Shown one piece after another: positions 1 through 8,388 of a DNA stretch of 64,000 bases. Each line of letters starts with the position of its first letter. Position 1 is the first letter of the stretch. The stretch is taken from positions 124,001 to 188,000 of the forward strand of contig DASXYL010000029.1 of the NCBI GenBank assembly GCA_036502575.1, in the 5' to 3' direction. This DNA comes from DASXRA01 sp036502575 (GTDB taxonomy: Bacteria; Actinomycetota; Actinomycetes; Mycobacteriales; Jatrophihabitantaceae). The notes under the pieces were generated by a model that was given only the letters and a program-made list of their open reading frames with translations, was not told the origin of the DNA and did no database searches. A program made the translations under genes and the position numbers.

Positions 1-1
1 T

Positions 2-88
2 GCGGCGCGCGCCGAAGCGACGCTCGGCGAGATCTGCAACGCGTTCCGTCCCCTGTGGGGCGAGTACCGCGAGCCGGTGAAGTTCTAG
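2..88 (+). CDS. C-terminal tail of a methylmalonyl-CoA mutase-family protein (partial)
   Basis: Only the last 28 codons are present, ending in TAG. The visible tail contains GEICNAFRPLWGEY, which resembles the extreme C-terminus of the large (substrate-binding) subunit of acyl-CoA mutases of the methylmalonyl/isobutyryl-CoA mutase type, where a GE(I/V)-x-ALR-x-(V/L)WG pattern closes the TIM barrel domain. Nothing of the active site is in the window, so the assignment rests on this short tail alone and the exact acyl substrate cannot be given. Confidence 0.55.
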   Translation, partial: AARAEATLGEICNAFRPLWGEYREPVKF

Positions 89-137
89 CCCGCTACCGGC
101 CGTTGTAACTCTGCGCACTCTGCCAGAGTGCTGCTCC

Positions 138-878
138 ATGGAGCATGAGGTCAGCCCCGTCATTCGCTGGATGATCCTGATCGGCGGGCTGGCGCTCATC
201 GTGACCGGCGCGGTCGCCACCTACGTCGGCCGGCTCGCGCTGCCGGCGGGTGTCTCGATCGTCGTGGGCGCCGCCGCCTGCCTGCTCGCGGCGATCGGGC
301 GGTGGCCGGCGAACCTGTCCTGGGGCAGCGCCAGCGTGGCCTTCGCCATCTCGAACCAGATCCGTAACGAGATCGACGACGTGATCGAAACGGCGCCCGA
401 TTCGGCCAAGGCCTCGCTGGAGCTCGTCAAGGAGCGGGTGTCGTCCGTCCAGCAGGATCAGACGCCGCGAGTGGCCGCCGCTATCGCCTACGACGACGAG
501 GTCGAGGCGGCGCTTCGCCGGATCCGGCCGGACGCGCCGGTGCGGCGTCCCACCGATTGGTCGCGGGACCGACCTGACTTCTGGCTCGACGTCGGCGGCC
601 GGGAGCTGTTCGTCGAGACGAAACACGTCGGGTCGGCGACGGCGTTCTCGGGCAGCAGCCTCGAGTCGTTGATCCAGCAGGTGGCCGAGACCGGCCGGTT
701 GCTGGTCATCAGCAACGCAGCGGACGTCAGTCGCGCGCGTGAGCGGGTCACGGCGCGGCTGCGCGACCGCGGTGAGGTGATCACCTGGCGCAGTCCGGCC
801 GATGACGGCGAGCTCAGCCGCGCCGTGTCGACCCTGATCGCCGTCGACACGCCGGCCGCAGCACCCGTCCGCGATTAG
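138..878 (+). CDS. Two-TM membrane protein with possible PD-(D/E)XK nuclease-like domain
   Basis: 246 residues. Residues about 10-30 and 34-54 are hydrophobic and form a membrane hairpin. A charged region (70-120) follows, then a soluble domain. In it RPDFWLDVGGRELFVETK (145-162) places an Asp (147 or 151) ahead of E160-T-K162, and a Gln pair (180-181) followed by GRLLVIS comes about 20 residues later. That order (D, ExK, Q, hydrophobic strand) resembles Mrr-like PD-(D/E)XK nuclease folds, but no family was recognised. The ATG has no strong ribosome site. The next gene, an exporter, starts 55 bp downstream on the same strand. Function unknown; the nuclease idea is inference. Confidence 0.7.
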   Translation: MEHEVSPVIRWMILIGGLALIVTGAVATYVGRLALPAGVSIVVGAAACLLAAIGRWPANLSWGSASVAFAISNQIRNEIDDVIETAPDSAKASLELVKERVSSVQQDQTPRVAAAIAYDDEVEAALRRIRPDAPVRRPTDWSRDRPDFWLDVGGRELFVETKHVGSATAFSGSSLESLIQQVAETGRLLVISNAADVSRARERVTARLRDRGEVITWRSPADDGELSRAVSTLIAVDTPAAAPVRD

Positions 879-933
879 TCGGCGGCACCTCGCGGGTCAG
901 TACAGGTGAACTCCGATCCATCTAGGAGGACCT

Positions 934-2361
934 GTGCAGGCCAACGGTGTGCGTTCGACGCCGGCGCAGCGCTGGACGCTCGCGCTCGCGTCCATCGCGG
1001 CTTTGATGATCACCCTCGACGGGCTGGTCGTGTCGACGGCGCTCAATACGATCCGGACCGATCTGGGGGCGTCGCTCGAATCGCTCGAGTGGACGGTCAA
1101 CGCGTACGCGCTCAGCTATGCCGTGCTGATGATGACCGGCTCCGCCCTGGGCGATCGCCTGGGCCGGCGGCGGGTGCTCGTCGTCGGTCTGGCTGTGTTC
1201 ACCGCCGCTTCGGCCGCCTGTGCCCTGGCCCCGAGCATCGGCTGGCTGATCGCCGCCCGGGCGGTGCAGGGCGGCGGCGGCGCGCTGATCATGCCGCTCG
1301 CGATGGCGCTGGTGAGCTCCGCGTTCCCGGCGCAACAGCGCGCTCGGGCGACCGGTCTGTTCGTCGCGATCATGGGTCTCGGCGTAGTCGGTGGGCCCGT
1401 AGTCGGCGGCGCGGTCTCCGAGGCGTTGTCGTGGCAGTGGATCTTCTGGCTCAACGTGCCGATCGGTGTCGTCCTGATCCCGCTGATCCGTTCGCGGATC
1501 GCCGAGAGCGCGCGTTCCGCGGCCCGGATGGACGGCGGTGGCGTGCTGCTCGTTACCGGCGCTGCCTTCGGAGCGGTATGGGGGCTCGTGCGCGGTAACA
1601 CGTCGGGCTGGGCCAGCCCCGAGGTGCTGGCATCGCTCGTCGGGGGAGCGGTGCTGACCGTTGCGTTCGTGCGGTGGGAGTTGCGGTCCCGTGCGCCGAT
1701 GCTGCCGATGCACCTGTTCCGGGTGCGCACGTTCGCGGTGTCGAACGCCTGCGGCTTCTTGCTGTTCGCGTCGAACTTCAGCTCGGTGTTCCTGATTGCC
1801 CAGTACTTGCAGGCCGAACGGGGCTACTCGCCGCTGCAGGCCGGGCTGCGCATGCTGCCGTGGACGGTGACGATCCTGGCGTTGGCACCCTTGGCCGGTT
1901 GGTTGCAGACGCGGCTGGGCGTGCGGCGGCTGGTGTCGGGCGGGCTGGCATTGCAGGCGCTCGGCATCGGCCTGGTCGCTTTGCTCGCGGCGGGCGGCGC
2001 GTCCTACCCGGCGATGGTCCTGCCGCTCGTGCTGGCCGGGTGCGGCATCTCGATGGCGATGCCCTCATCGCAGAACGCGGTGGTCAGCGCCGTGCCGCTG
2101 GACATGATCGGCAAGGCGTCGGGGACGTACAACACGTTGCGGCAGCTCGGCGGAGCGTTCGGGGTGGCCGTGGTCGTCGCCGTCTTCGCCGCGACGGGAA
2201 GTTACGCGACCCCGGCCGCGTTCGACGACGGTTTCGTCGCCGCCCTCGGCGTTTCGGCCGCGCTCCCCGTCGCCGCGGCAGTTGCCGCCTTGGCGCTGCC
2301 TCGCCGGCGCGCGGTGTCGGCGCCAGTGGTGGTGCCGGCGGCGGAACTGGCGCGGGCCTGA
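934..2361 (+). CDS. MFS drug exporter, DHA2 (14-TM, EmrB/QacA) type
   Basis: 475 residues, almost entirely hydrophobic helices and close to the usual length of 14-helix DHA2 proton-driven efflux pumps. Helix 1 carries LDGLVVSTALNTIR, matching the D1-type motif (LDxTVVNVALP) of this family. The loop after helix 2 has GDRLGRRRVL (motif A), and GPVVGG near residue 153 is motif C of antiporters. The GTG start is chosen because an AGGAGG lies just upstream. Expected role is proton-coupled export of amphipathic compounds across the cytoplasmic membrane; the substrate cannot be read from sequence. The ECF sigma factor begins 31 bp downstream, so the two may be co-transcribed. Confidence 0.9.
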   Translation: MQANGVRSTPAQRWTLALASIAALMITLDGLVVSTALNTIRTDLGASLESLEWTVNAYALSYAVLMMTGSALGDRLGRRRVLVVGLAVFTAASAACALAPSIGWLIAARAVQGGGGALIMPLAMALVSSAFPAQQRARATGLFVAIMGLGVVGGPVVGGAVSEALSWQWIFWLNVPIGVVLIPLIRSRIAESARSAARMDGGGVLLVTGAAFGAVWGLVRGNTSGWASPEVLASLVGGAVLTVAFVRWELRSRAPMLPMHLFRVRTFAVSNACGFLLFASNFSSVFLIAQYLQAERGYSPLQAGLRMLPWTVTILALAPLAGWLQTRLGVRRLVSGGLALQALGIGLVALLAAGGASYPAMVLPLVLAGCGISMAMPSSQNAVVSAVPLDMIGKASGTYNTLRQLGGAFGVAVVVAVFAATGSYATPAAFDDGFVAALGVSAALPVAAAVAALALPRRRAVSAPVVVPAAELARA

Positions 2362-2392
2362 TGTGTCGGTGCTCGTGGCTAGGGTCGAGATC

Positions 2393-3343
2393 ATGACGGT
2401 CACCGACGACTTCGTCCGGCAGGCCGACACCTTCCGGCCGGAGTTGCTGGCCCACTGCTATCGGATGGTGGGCTCCGTCCACGACGCCGAGGACCTGGTG
2501 CAGGAGACCTACCTGCGGGCGTGGCGATCGGTCGAGCGATTCGAGGGCCGCTCGTCGCTGCGGACCTGGCTGTATCGGATCGCGACGAACGCCTGCCTCA
2601 CCGCGCTGGACCGCAACAGCCGCCGTCCGCTGCCGTCCGGGTTGGGCGCGCCCGGCGGCGACGTCTCGCAGCTCGCGCCGCCCCAGTCCGAGGTGTCGTG
2701 GTTGCAGCCGGTGCCCGATGCGCTCATCGCGCCCGACCCGGCGGCTCTGGTCGTCTCGCGGGACAGTGTCCGGCTCGCGTTCATCGCTGCGCTGCAGCAC
2801 CTGCTGCCCCGGCAACGAGCGGTGCTCATCTTGCGCGACGTGCTCGCCTGGCCGGCGTCCGAGGTCGCCGATCTGCTCGACACGACCACCGCCGCCGTCA
2901 CCAGCGCGCTGCAGCGGGCCCGCACCCAGCTCGCCGACGTGATGCCGTCCGAGGACGACACGGTCGAGCCGTCCTCCGCATCGCTGCGGGCGCTTCTCAC
3001 GCGCTACGTGACGGCGCTGGAGAACGGTGACGTGAGCTCGCTGGTGCAGCTGCTGCGCGAGGACGCCTCGCTGGAGATGCCGCCGATTCCGACGTGGTTC
3101 GCCGGATGCGACGCGGTTGCTGCGTTCTACACGAGCCGTGTCCTCGACAATCCGTCCGCCTGGCGGTACGTACCGACCGCGGCGAACGGGCAGCCGGCGC
3201 TGGCCGCGTATCGCTGGGATGACGGGTCCTATCAGGCGCATAACTTGCAGGTGCTCACGGTCCAGCGCGGTCGCATCGCGCGGATCGTCGCCTTCCGGGA
3301 CGTGGGCCTGTTCGCGACGTTCGGCCTGCCGGACGAGCTCTGA
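2393..3343 (+). CDS. ECF sigma factor, SigG-like (TIGR02960 type) with C-terminal SnoaL-like domain
   Basis: 316 residues. Sigma region 2 spans about 12-80 (DLVQETYLRAWR for core binding and -10 recognition). Region 4 lies near residues 125-185, with ALQHLLPRQRAVLILRDVL and a helix-turn-helix around EVADLLDTTTAAVTSALQRA. Residues about 200-310 form an NTF2/SnoaL-like domain, typical of the SigG-like group, which often lacks a classical anti-sigma factor and may sense ligands through this domain. The frame is open further upstream, but the ATG at 2393 gives the normal N-terminus. It lies 31 bp after an MFS exporter, a plausible target. Confidence 0.9.
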   Translation: MTVTDDFVRQADTFRPELLAHCYRMVGSVHDAEDLVQETYLRAWRSVERFEGRSSLRTWLYRIATNACLTALDRNSRRPLPSGLGAPGGDVSQLAPPQSEVSWLQPVPDALIAPDPAALVVSRDSVRLAFIAALQHLLPRQRAVLILRDVLAWPASEVADLLDTTTAAVTSALQRARTQLADVMPSEDDTVEPSSASLRALLTRYVTALENGDVSSLVQLLREDASLEMPPIPTWFAGCDAVAAFYTSRVLDNPSAWRYVPTAANGQPALAAYRWDDGSYQAHNLQVLTVQRGRIARIVAFRDVGLFATFGLPDEL

Positions 3344-3453
3344 TTCGCGGGAGCATCGCCGGCTGGATCGTGAAACGACAACAAGACGGCAGCTACCACT
3401 GGACCGCACCCACCGGCCACACCTGCACCGTCCACCCACCCGACGACGGATAA
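3343..3453 (+). pseudogene. Remnant of the C-terminus of a DUF222/HNH-endonuclease (13E12-like) protein
   Basis: A 36-codon frame overlapping the sigma-factor stop has no start and ends in TAA. It reads GWIVKRQQDGSYHWTAPTGH and then a Thr/Val/His/Pro-rich end. This matches the C-terminal pattern (GWxxxxxxDGxxxWTSPTGHxYTxxP) common to actinobacterial DUF222-HNH proteins, a repetitive, horizontally mobile family related to the mycobacterial 13E12 repeat. The rest of the gene, including the HNH motif, is absent, so this is a scar of an insertion or deletion just behind the sigma gene. Assignment rests on pattern memory. Confidence 0.55.
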
Positions 3454-3484
3454 TACAGCTGGGCTGTGGTTGGTGCGGGGAGCG

Positions 3485-3534
3485 GGGCCGATCGGATCGG
3501 CCCAGAAGAGGGCGGCCCGCCTCGTCCGCGAGGC
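3485..3534. terminator. Two adjacent GC hairpins between convergent genes
   Basis: Stem 1 is an 8-bp perfect inverted repeat (GGGCCGAT / ATCGGCCC, 3-nt loop, 3485-3503). Stem 2 is 6 bp (GCCTCG / CGAGGC, TCCG loop, 3519-3534). They lie between the HNH remnant on plus and the phosphatase stop on minus, where a bidirectional terminator is expected. There is no T-tract, as is common in high-GC actinomycetes. Confidence 0.5.
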
Positions 3535-3547
3535 TAGCGGTTTGCGG

Positions 3548-5128
3548 CTAGTGGCGGTCCGAACGGCGGCGCTGCAGGGTGAACGTCTCGAACACCGACA
3601 GTTCGCCGCGTGGCTTGTTGACGTTGTAGTACGTGACGTTCAGCCGGGTGAGGTCGCCGGGGTGGCGGCCCGGGTCGACGGTGAACGCCGCGAATCCGTA
3701 AGGGTGATCGAGGTCGCGCACGCCCGTCCACACGGCCTGCTCCTTGACGTAGGTGGACGTGCGCTTGCCGTTCGAGCCGGGCGTGGCCGATACGGCGGTG
3801 ATGACCTTGCCCGTGCCGTCCTTGAAGAAGGCCCCGTTGGTCGTGCCCGACACGCCGCCGCCGCCGAGCACCATGTGCACCGTGCCGAGGGAGGTGTCGA
3901 TGACGTCGGTGGCCGACGAGACGGGCGAAGGCGTCAGCGTCTCGCTGCCGGAGACGACACCCCGGACGGCCAGCGAGCGCTCGTAGTTGTGCTCGTGCCC
4001 GCAGACGACGATGTCGACGCCGTACTTGTCGAACAGCGGACCGTACTTGGCCCGCAGGCCGAGGTCGGCGCCGTTGGCGTCCGACGAGCTGATCATCACC
4101 TGGTGCATGCCGACGACGATCCAGTCGATGTCGCGCGAGGCGTGGGCCGCACGCAGCTCGCGTTCGAGGAAGGCCAGCTGCCGTCCACCCGAATAGCCGT
4201 TGATGTAGACGTCGCCACCGTCCTGCAGGCAGTTGTCGTCGTTCTGCAGCACGATCACCCGCACCGATCCGGCGGTGAACGCGTACCAGAGGTTGTCCAG
4301 TTCGGTGTCGGTGTCACGGGACGGCAGGGAGAAGTACGTCTGGTACGCGGACAGGCCGATCGGGCCGTTGGCCTTCTCGATCTCGTGGTTGCCGGCGGCG
4401 GGCATCCAGGGCCGGAAGCGCGCCGAGCGGCTGTTGTTGGTGAAGAAGTTGTTCCAGGTGCGGACGCGGTCGACGTCGAGGTTGGCGTAACACAGGTCGC
4501 CGTTGAACAGGTGGAACAGCGGCGCGACCGTCTCGATGCCGGTGACGATGTCCATGGTGGCCGGCGTGGAGTTGGCGTCCAGGCCGACCGTGCCGTTGGC
4601 GGCCCAGGTCACCTGCGGCGCCGACTGGTCGCCGAAGCTGGTGAACGTGAAGGGCATCCGCCCGCGCGGCGCGGTGCGGAAGGCGCCCCCGTCGGGGTGG
4701 GCACCGTCGTGCTGGACGACGTAGATGTAGTCGGCGCCGGGACGCAGCCGCGACATCAGCGCGTGGTGGAGGTACACCGTGCGCCCGGACGTGCCGTCGA
4801 CGTAGGTCGTGGAAACCGCCTCGGCGAGCGAGCCGAAGCCGTCGGACAACGTGCCGTAGAGCACGCGCGGCCGGCGCACGGCGCTGTCGGTGATCCACGA
4901 GGCGACCATCTGGGTAGACGGGTCGGCGCCGAAGGTCAGGTGCAGCCCCTGCACCGGCGGGGCGCCGGAACCTCCGGGCGTAGGGCGGTACGCGGGTTGC
5001 GGCGCGGCGTCGGCGTCGGCGGGCGATACGCCGAGCAGCGGGATCGCGGCTACCGCGCCGGCGCCGCCGAGCAGCCCGAGGGCCTGGCGCCGGCTGAGGG
5101 AGTGTGAGGTGGAGGTCTGGTCAGCCAT
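3548..5128 (-). CDS. Tat-exported purple acid phosphatase-like metallophosphoesterase
   Basis: 526 residues from the ATG at 5128 (a GTG 33 bp upstream is the alternative). The N-terminus has a twin-arginine signal (SRRQALGLLGG, then a hydrophobic stretch and an Ala-rich cleavage region). Residues about 60-150 look like the fibronectin-type domain that precedes purple acid phosphatases. The catalytic domain shows the dinuclear metal motifs in order: FGDQ (D167), NGDLCYAN (D211), GNHE (N247, H248), VGMHQ and CGHEHNYERS. The enzyme should hydrolyse phosphomonoesters outside the cell. It stands alone, convergent with the upstream sigma gene. Confidence 0.9.
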   Translation of the reverse strand: MADQTSTSHSLSRRQALGLLGGAGAVAAIPLLGVSPADADAAPQPAYRPTPGGSGAPPVQGLHLTFGADPSTQMVASWITDSAVRRPRVLYGTLSDGFGSLAEAVSTTYVDGTSGRTVYLHHALMSRLRPGADYIYVVQHDGAHPDGGAFRTAPRGRMPFTFTSFGDQSAPQVTWAANGTVGLDANSTPATMDIVTGIETVAPLFHLFNGDLCYANLDVDRVRTWNNFFTNNSRSARFRPWMPAAGNHEIEKANGPIGLSAYQTYFSLPSRDTDTELDNLWYAFTAGSVRVIVLQNDDNCLQDGGDVYINGYSGGRQLAFLERELRAAHASRDIDWIVVGMHQVMISSSDANGADLGLRAKYGPLFDKYGVDIVVCGHEHNYERSLAVRGVVSGSETLTPSPVSSATDVIDTSLGTVHMVLGGGGVSGTTNGAFFKDGTGKVITAVSATPGSNGKRTSTYVKEQAVWTGVRDLDHPYGFAAFTVDPGRHPGDLTRLNVTYYNVNKPRGELSVFETFTLQRRRSDRH

Positions 5129-5188
5129 GCCGCGAACGTAGGGGGAGCGGGTGAACGCCACCTTGCCGCCACGCGGCCGAGAGGTGGC

Positions 5189-5941
5189 TCACTGGTCGAA
5201 GCTGCCGCCCCGTCCGGCACCTGCGACAAAACGGTCGGCCTCGGTGCCGCTCTGCAGTGTCTCGACGCCCAGGGCGAACTCGCGCGCCAGGGCGTCCATC
5301 GAGGAGACCCCGGACGCGTCGTACACCGAGCGCCGGTCCGAACGCAGGCACGCCTGCGGCAAGGCGGCGAGCTGCGCGGCCAAGGTCTCGGCAACCGCCC
5401 GCGCCTCACCAGCCGGCACCACGCGGTTGGCCAGCCCCATCGCGAGCGCCTCGTCGGCCGCGACCGGCCGGCCGGTGAGGATGAGGTCCAGCGCGCGTCC
5501 CAGGCCGACGACGCGCGGCAGCCGGACCGTGCCGCCGTCGATGAGCGGTACTCCCCAGCGCCGGCAGAACACGCCGAGCACCGCGTCGGCCTCGACGACG
5601 CGCAGGTCGCACCAGAGTGCGAGCTCCAGGCCACCGGCGACGGCGTGGCCGCTGATCGCCGCGATCACCGGCTTGGAGAGGGCCAGCCGGGACGGTCCCA
5701 TCGGGGCATCGGCGGAGAGGTCCGGGTCGAGCAGGTTGTCCAGCGCGCGCAGGTCGGCGCCGGCGCAGAACGTCCCGCCCGCGCCCCACAGCACGGCGAC
5801 GGAGGCCTCCGGGGAGGCGTCGAACTCGCGGAACGCCGAGGCCAGCGCCGCCGCCGTCGAGCGGTCCACGGCGTTGCGCACGGAGGGTCGGTCGAGCACC
5901 ACCGTCCACACCGCACCATTGCGCTCGGTACGAACTGTCAC
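5189..5941 (-). CDS. Enoyl-CoA hydratase/isomerase family protein
   Basis: About 250 residues using the GTG at 5941; an ATG at 5971 is also possible and the frame is open to 6085. The crotonase fold is shown by GGTFCAGADLRAL (first oxyanion-hole strand) and by SGHAVAGGLELALWCDLRV (second oxyanion-hole glycine). The position of the first hydratase Glu seems to hold Leu/Trp-Cys-Asp residues, and the second catalytic region reads DGGTVRLPRVVG. A classical hydratase activity is therefore not assured; isomerase or other CoA chemistry is possible. It lies 61 bp upstream of the phosphatase gene on the same strand. Confidence 0.88.
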   Translation of the reverse strand: MTVRTERNGAVWTVVLDRPSVRNAVDRSTAAALASAFREFDASPEASVAVLWGAGGTFCAGADLRALDNLLDPDLSADAPMGPSRLALSKPVIAAISGHAVAGGLELALWCDLRVVEADAVLGVFCRRWGVPLIDGGTVRLPRVVGLGRALDLILTGRPVAADEALAMGLANRVVPAGEARAVAETLAAQLAALPQACLRSDRRSVYDASGVSSMDALAREFALGVETLQSGTEADRFVAGAGRGGSFDQ

Positions 5942-6115
5942 CCGCCGACGATCGAGGCGACGTCGCCGCATGTCAACTGCGGCGGGCCTGGCTACGTTCC
6001 TGTGACAGTGATCCAGGTCCCTCGCCCGTTGACGTAACTGCCGGTGCCTGGGACGAACACCCGATCCTCTCGACAGCCTCGCCACATATTGTCAGCGAAT
6101 TAACGACTCAGGACA

Positions 6116-6790
6116 CTAGGTGCCGTACAGGTAGATCGGGCTGGAATAGGTGCCCGCGTGGTCGTCGGCCGGTGCGACGTAGAGCCGGCAGGCGGCGACC
6201 TGTCCGGCCGCCGGTGTGGGCACCCGCAGCAGTTCCCGGCTGGTGGCGTCGGTGTTGTGCGGGCCGAGCAGTTCCCACACTCCGTTGTCGATCGACCGGT
6301 ACAGGTACGTCTTGCCGTCCGGGTGCTGGGGCGCGATCGTGATGCTGAGCGTGACCCGACTGTAGGCCGGCGCGGTGAACTCGTTGCTGTTCCCCCTATT
6401 CATCTCACCGACCATGGGCGACGGGACCATCCCGACGCTGACCTGCCAGGTCCGCGGTGCCGACGGAGCGCCACCGTCCGGGCCGGACAGGTGGTTCCTT
6501 TCCCGAGCGAACAAGCCCAGCCCCAGCGCCAGAGCGACTACGCCGGCCACGGCGGCGGCCGCCAGCCCCTCGAACAGCCACCGCCGACGAGGGCGGGCCG
6601 GCCGCCGGGGGATGACCGGTGGCCCGTGCTCCAACGGCTGGGCCGCGGCGTCGCGCAGCCCGGTTCGGACCTCATCCTCGAACGCCTCGTCCAGGGTGAG
6701 CGGATCGAAACCCACCTCCGGGATGCGCACCTGCTCCGCGCCGAAGCGCAGGCTGGCGCGCAACTGCCGCTCGAACTCGGCGTCGTTCAT
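6116..6790 (-). CDS. Single-pass membrane protein, likely regulatory partner of the SigE-family sigma factor
   Basis: 224 residues. An acidic cytoplasmic N-terminus (1-60, with the FDPLTLDEAFEDEV segment) is followed by an Arg/Pro-rich stretch, one transmembrane helix at about 71-90, and an extracytoplasmic C-terminal domain with Ser/Thr-rich beta strands. Its ATG overlaps the TGA of the sigma gene, so the two are translationally coupled. This layout is typical of membrane-bound partners of SigE-type (SigE/TIGR02983) sigma factors, though no zinc HxxxCxxC anti-sigma motif is present. A direct anti-sigma role is inference. Confidence 0.75.
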   Translation of the reverse strand: MNDAEFERQLRASLRFGAEQVRIPEVGFDPLTLDEAFEDEVRTGLRDAAAQPLEHGPPVIPRRPARPRRRWLFEGLAAAAVAGVVALALGLGLFARERNHLSGPDGGAPSAPRTWQVSVGMVPSPMVGEMNRGNSNEFTAPAYSRVTLSITIAPQHPDGKTYLYRSIDNGVWELLGPHNTDATSRELLRVPTPAAGQVAACRLYVAPADDHAGTYSSPIYLYGT

Positions 6791-7338
6791 AGCGCGCCTC
6801 CCGGATCAGCCGATTGATGACCGGACGGGTGGACCATCTCGCGGAGCCGCCGCATGCCGCGCGAGGAATGCACCTTCACCGAGCCGGCCGAGATCCCGAG
6901 GATCTGGGCGGTCTTCGCTTCGGGCAGGTCCTCGTAGAACCGCAGGACGATCACCGCCCGCTGCATCGGCGCGAGTCGCTGGACCAGACGCCAGGAGGCG
7001 GTCCCGCTCGTCATGGTCGGCGTAGGCGTCGCGATGCTCGGGCTGCTCGGGCGGCGAACCGCTGAGCACCTCGCGCAGCCGACGGCGCCACGACGATCCA
7101 CATGCGTGGTGTAGATGATCCGGCGGAGGTACTTGGTCGGGGGAGTGTCGGTGTCGAGTCGGTCCCACACGACGTAGAGGCGTTCCAACGCGGTCTGCAA
7201 CAGATCCTCGGCCGCCGCTTGCTGGCCGGTGAGCAGGAACGCGACGCGCAGCATGGCCGCCGACGTCTGGTCCACGGACTCGGCGAAGTCGTCCTGCGTG
7301 TCTCGTTTGATCAGGTAATCCTCCCCCACACGTAGCAC
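6787..7338 (-). CDS. SigE-family ECF sigma factor carrying two compensating frameshifts
   Basis: 183 residues as read. Region 2 is clear (FLLTGQQAAAEDLLQTALERL, to RRIIYTTHVD). Region 4 is clear (QRLAPMQRAVIVLRFYEDL, and the HTH KTAQILGISAGSVKVHSSRG). Between them about 35 residues are out of frame. In the next frame the same DNA reads WRRRLREVLSGSPPE through DERDRLLAS, the normal SigE-family linker. One base appears missing near 7094-7100 and one extra near 6984-6985. Both DNA-binding regions survive, so the product may work. Start: GTG at 7338. A perfect GGGGGAGG stands 5 nt before a CTG at 7314, a possible rare start. Genuine mutation or assembly error cannot be separated here. Confidence 0.85.
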   Translation of the reverse strand: MLRVGEDYLIKRDTQDDFAESVDQTSAAMLRVAFLLTGQQAAAEDLLQTALERLYVVWDRLDTDTPPTKYLRRIIYTTHVDRRGAVGCARCSAVRRPSSPSIATPTPTMTSGTASWRLVQRLAPMQRAVIVLRFYEDLPEAKTAQILGISAGSVKVHSSRGMRRLREMVHPSGHQSADPGGAL

Positions 7339-7424
7339 GCACGTCGGCGCTCATTCGGTTGACACGAGTTCGGCGGCGGACGGGTGAGTCGTCGCCGAGG
7401 GGCGCTTCCTGGAACACTGGACGT

Positions 7425-8375
7425 ATGCGTCCCGGAAGCCCCGCGCAAAAGCCCAGCCCGGCCCTGTCCGCCGCCCTGTCGGGCGCCGTCGACCTGGCCG
7501 CCGTCAAAGCCCGAACCGAGGCCGCCGCCCGAGCGGCCGAGGCGCCGGCGCCCACGACGGGTGAATACGTCATCGACGCCACCGAGGCCACGTTCCAGGC
7601 GGCGGTGATCGACCGGTCGTTCCAGGTGCCGGTGCTCATCGACCTGTGGGCCGATTGGTGCCAGCCGTGCAAGCAGCTCTCGCCGATCCTCGAGCGGCTG
7701 GCCAACGAGGCGGCCGGCCAGTGGATCCTGGCCAAGGTCGACACCGAGGCCAACCCGCGCATCGCCCAGGCACTGCAGGTGCAGAGCATCCCGACCGTCT
7801 ACGCGGTGATCGGCGGGCAGCTCATTCCGGGCTTCCAGGGTGCGCTGCCCGAGCCGCAGGTACGCGAGTTCGTGGGCGCCGTCCTCAAAGCCGCCGAGCA
7901 GGCCAACCTCACCGGTGGCGGCGCCCCGGCTGCGGACGGAGCTCCGGACGAGGCGGAAGTCCCCGCCGATCCTCGCTTCGACGCGGCCGAGAAGGCGCTG
8001 GCCGAAGGTGACTACGACGCGGCCGCCAAGAACTTCCAGACGATCCTGGACGCCGAGCCCGCGAACGCCGAGGCGGCGCTCGCGCTGCGCCAGATCGGCT
8101 TGCTGCAGCGGGTCGACACGCTCGATCCGGCGACAGTCAACCGCGCCGACAGCGCGCCGGACGACATCGAGGCGCAGCTCGCCGCGGCCGATTACGCGCT
8201 GTCCGGCGGAGACGTCGACGGTGCCCTCGAGCGCCTGCTGGGCGCCCTGCGCCGGGCCGGCGCCGACGAGCGCGACACCGTCCGCGACCGGCTCGTCGAG
8301 TACTTCGACCTGCTGGGACCCGACGATCCCCGCGTGCCCCCCGCCCGGCGCGCCCTCGCCAACGCCCTGTTCTGA
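7425..8375 (+). CDS. Thioredoxin-domain protein with C-terminal TPR region (CnoX/YbbN-like)
   Basis: 316 residues. After an Ala-rich N-terminus of about 45 residues comes a thioredoxin fold with the redox motif WCQPC (C79, C82), followed by the cis-proline region SIPTVYAV. Residues about 185-316 are Ala/Glu-rich helices of the tetratricopeptide type that follow thioredoxin in YbbN proteins. Such proteins act as redox-responsive holdases handing clients to chaperones, or as general thiol oxidoreductases. The motif is complete, so it may be redox active. It is divergent from the SigE-family gene, leaving 86 bp for both promoters. Confidence 0.92.
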   Translation: MRPGSPAQKPSPALSAALSGAVDLAAVKARTEAAARAAEAPAPTTGEYVIDATEATFQAAVIDRSFQVPVLIDLWADWCQPCKQLSPILERLANEAAGQWILAKVDTEANPRIAQALQVQSIPTVYAVIGGQLIPGFQGALPEPQVREFVGAVLKAAEQANLTGGGAPAADGAPDEAEVPADPRFDAAEKALAEGDYDAAAKNFQTILDAEPANAEAALALRQIGLLQRVDTLDPATVNRADSAPDDIEAQLAAADYALSGGDVDGALERLLGALRRAGADERDTVRDRLVEYFDLLGPDDPRVPPARRALANALF

Positions 8376-8388
8376 TCGCCCCCGACTG

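Noticed and set aside
3470..5107. 545-residue plus-strand frame opposite the purple acid phosphatase
   Set aside because: Val/Arg/Gly-rich shadow of the phosphatase gene, which has all metal-binding motifs on the other strand.
5189..6085. Longer start at 6085 for the enoyl-CoA hydratase-like gene
   Set aside because: The extra 48 residues are Arg/His-rich with no fold similarity; the crotonase domain begins just after the GTG at 5941.
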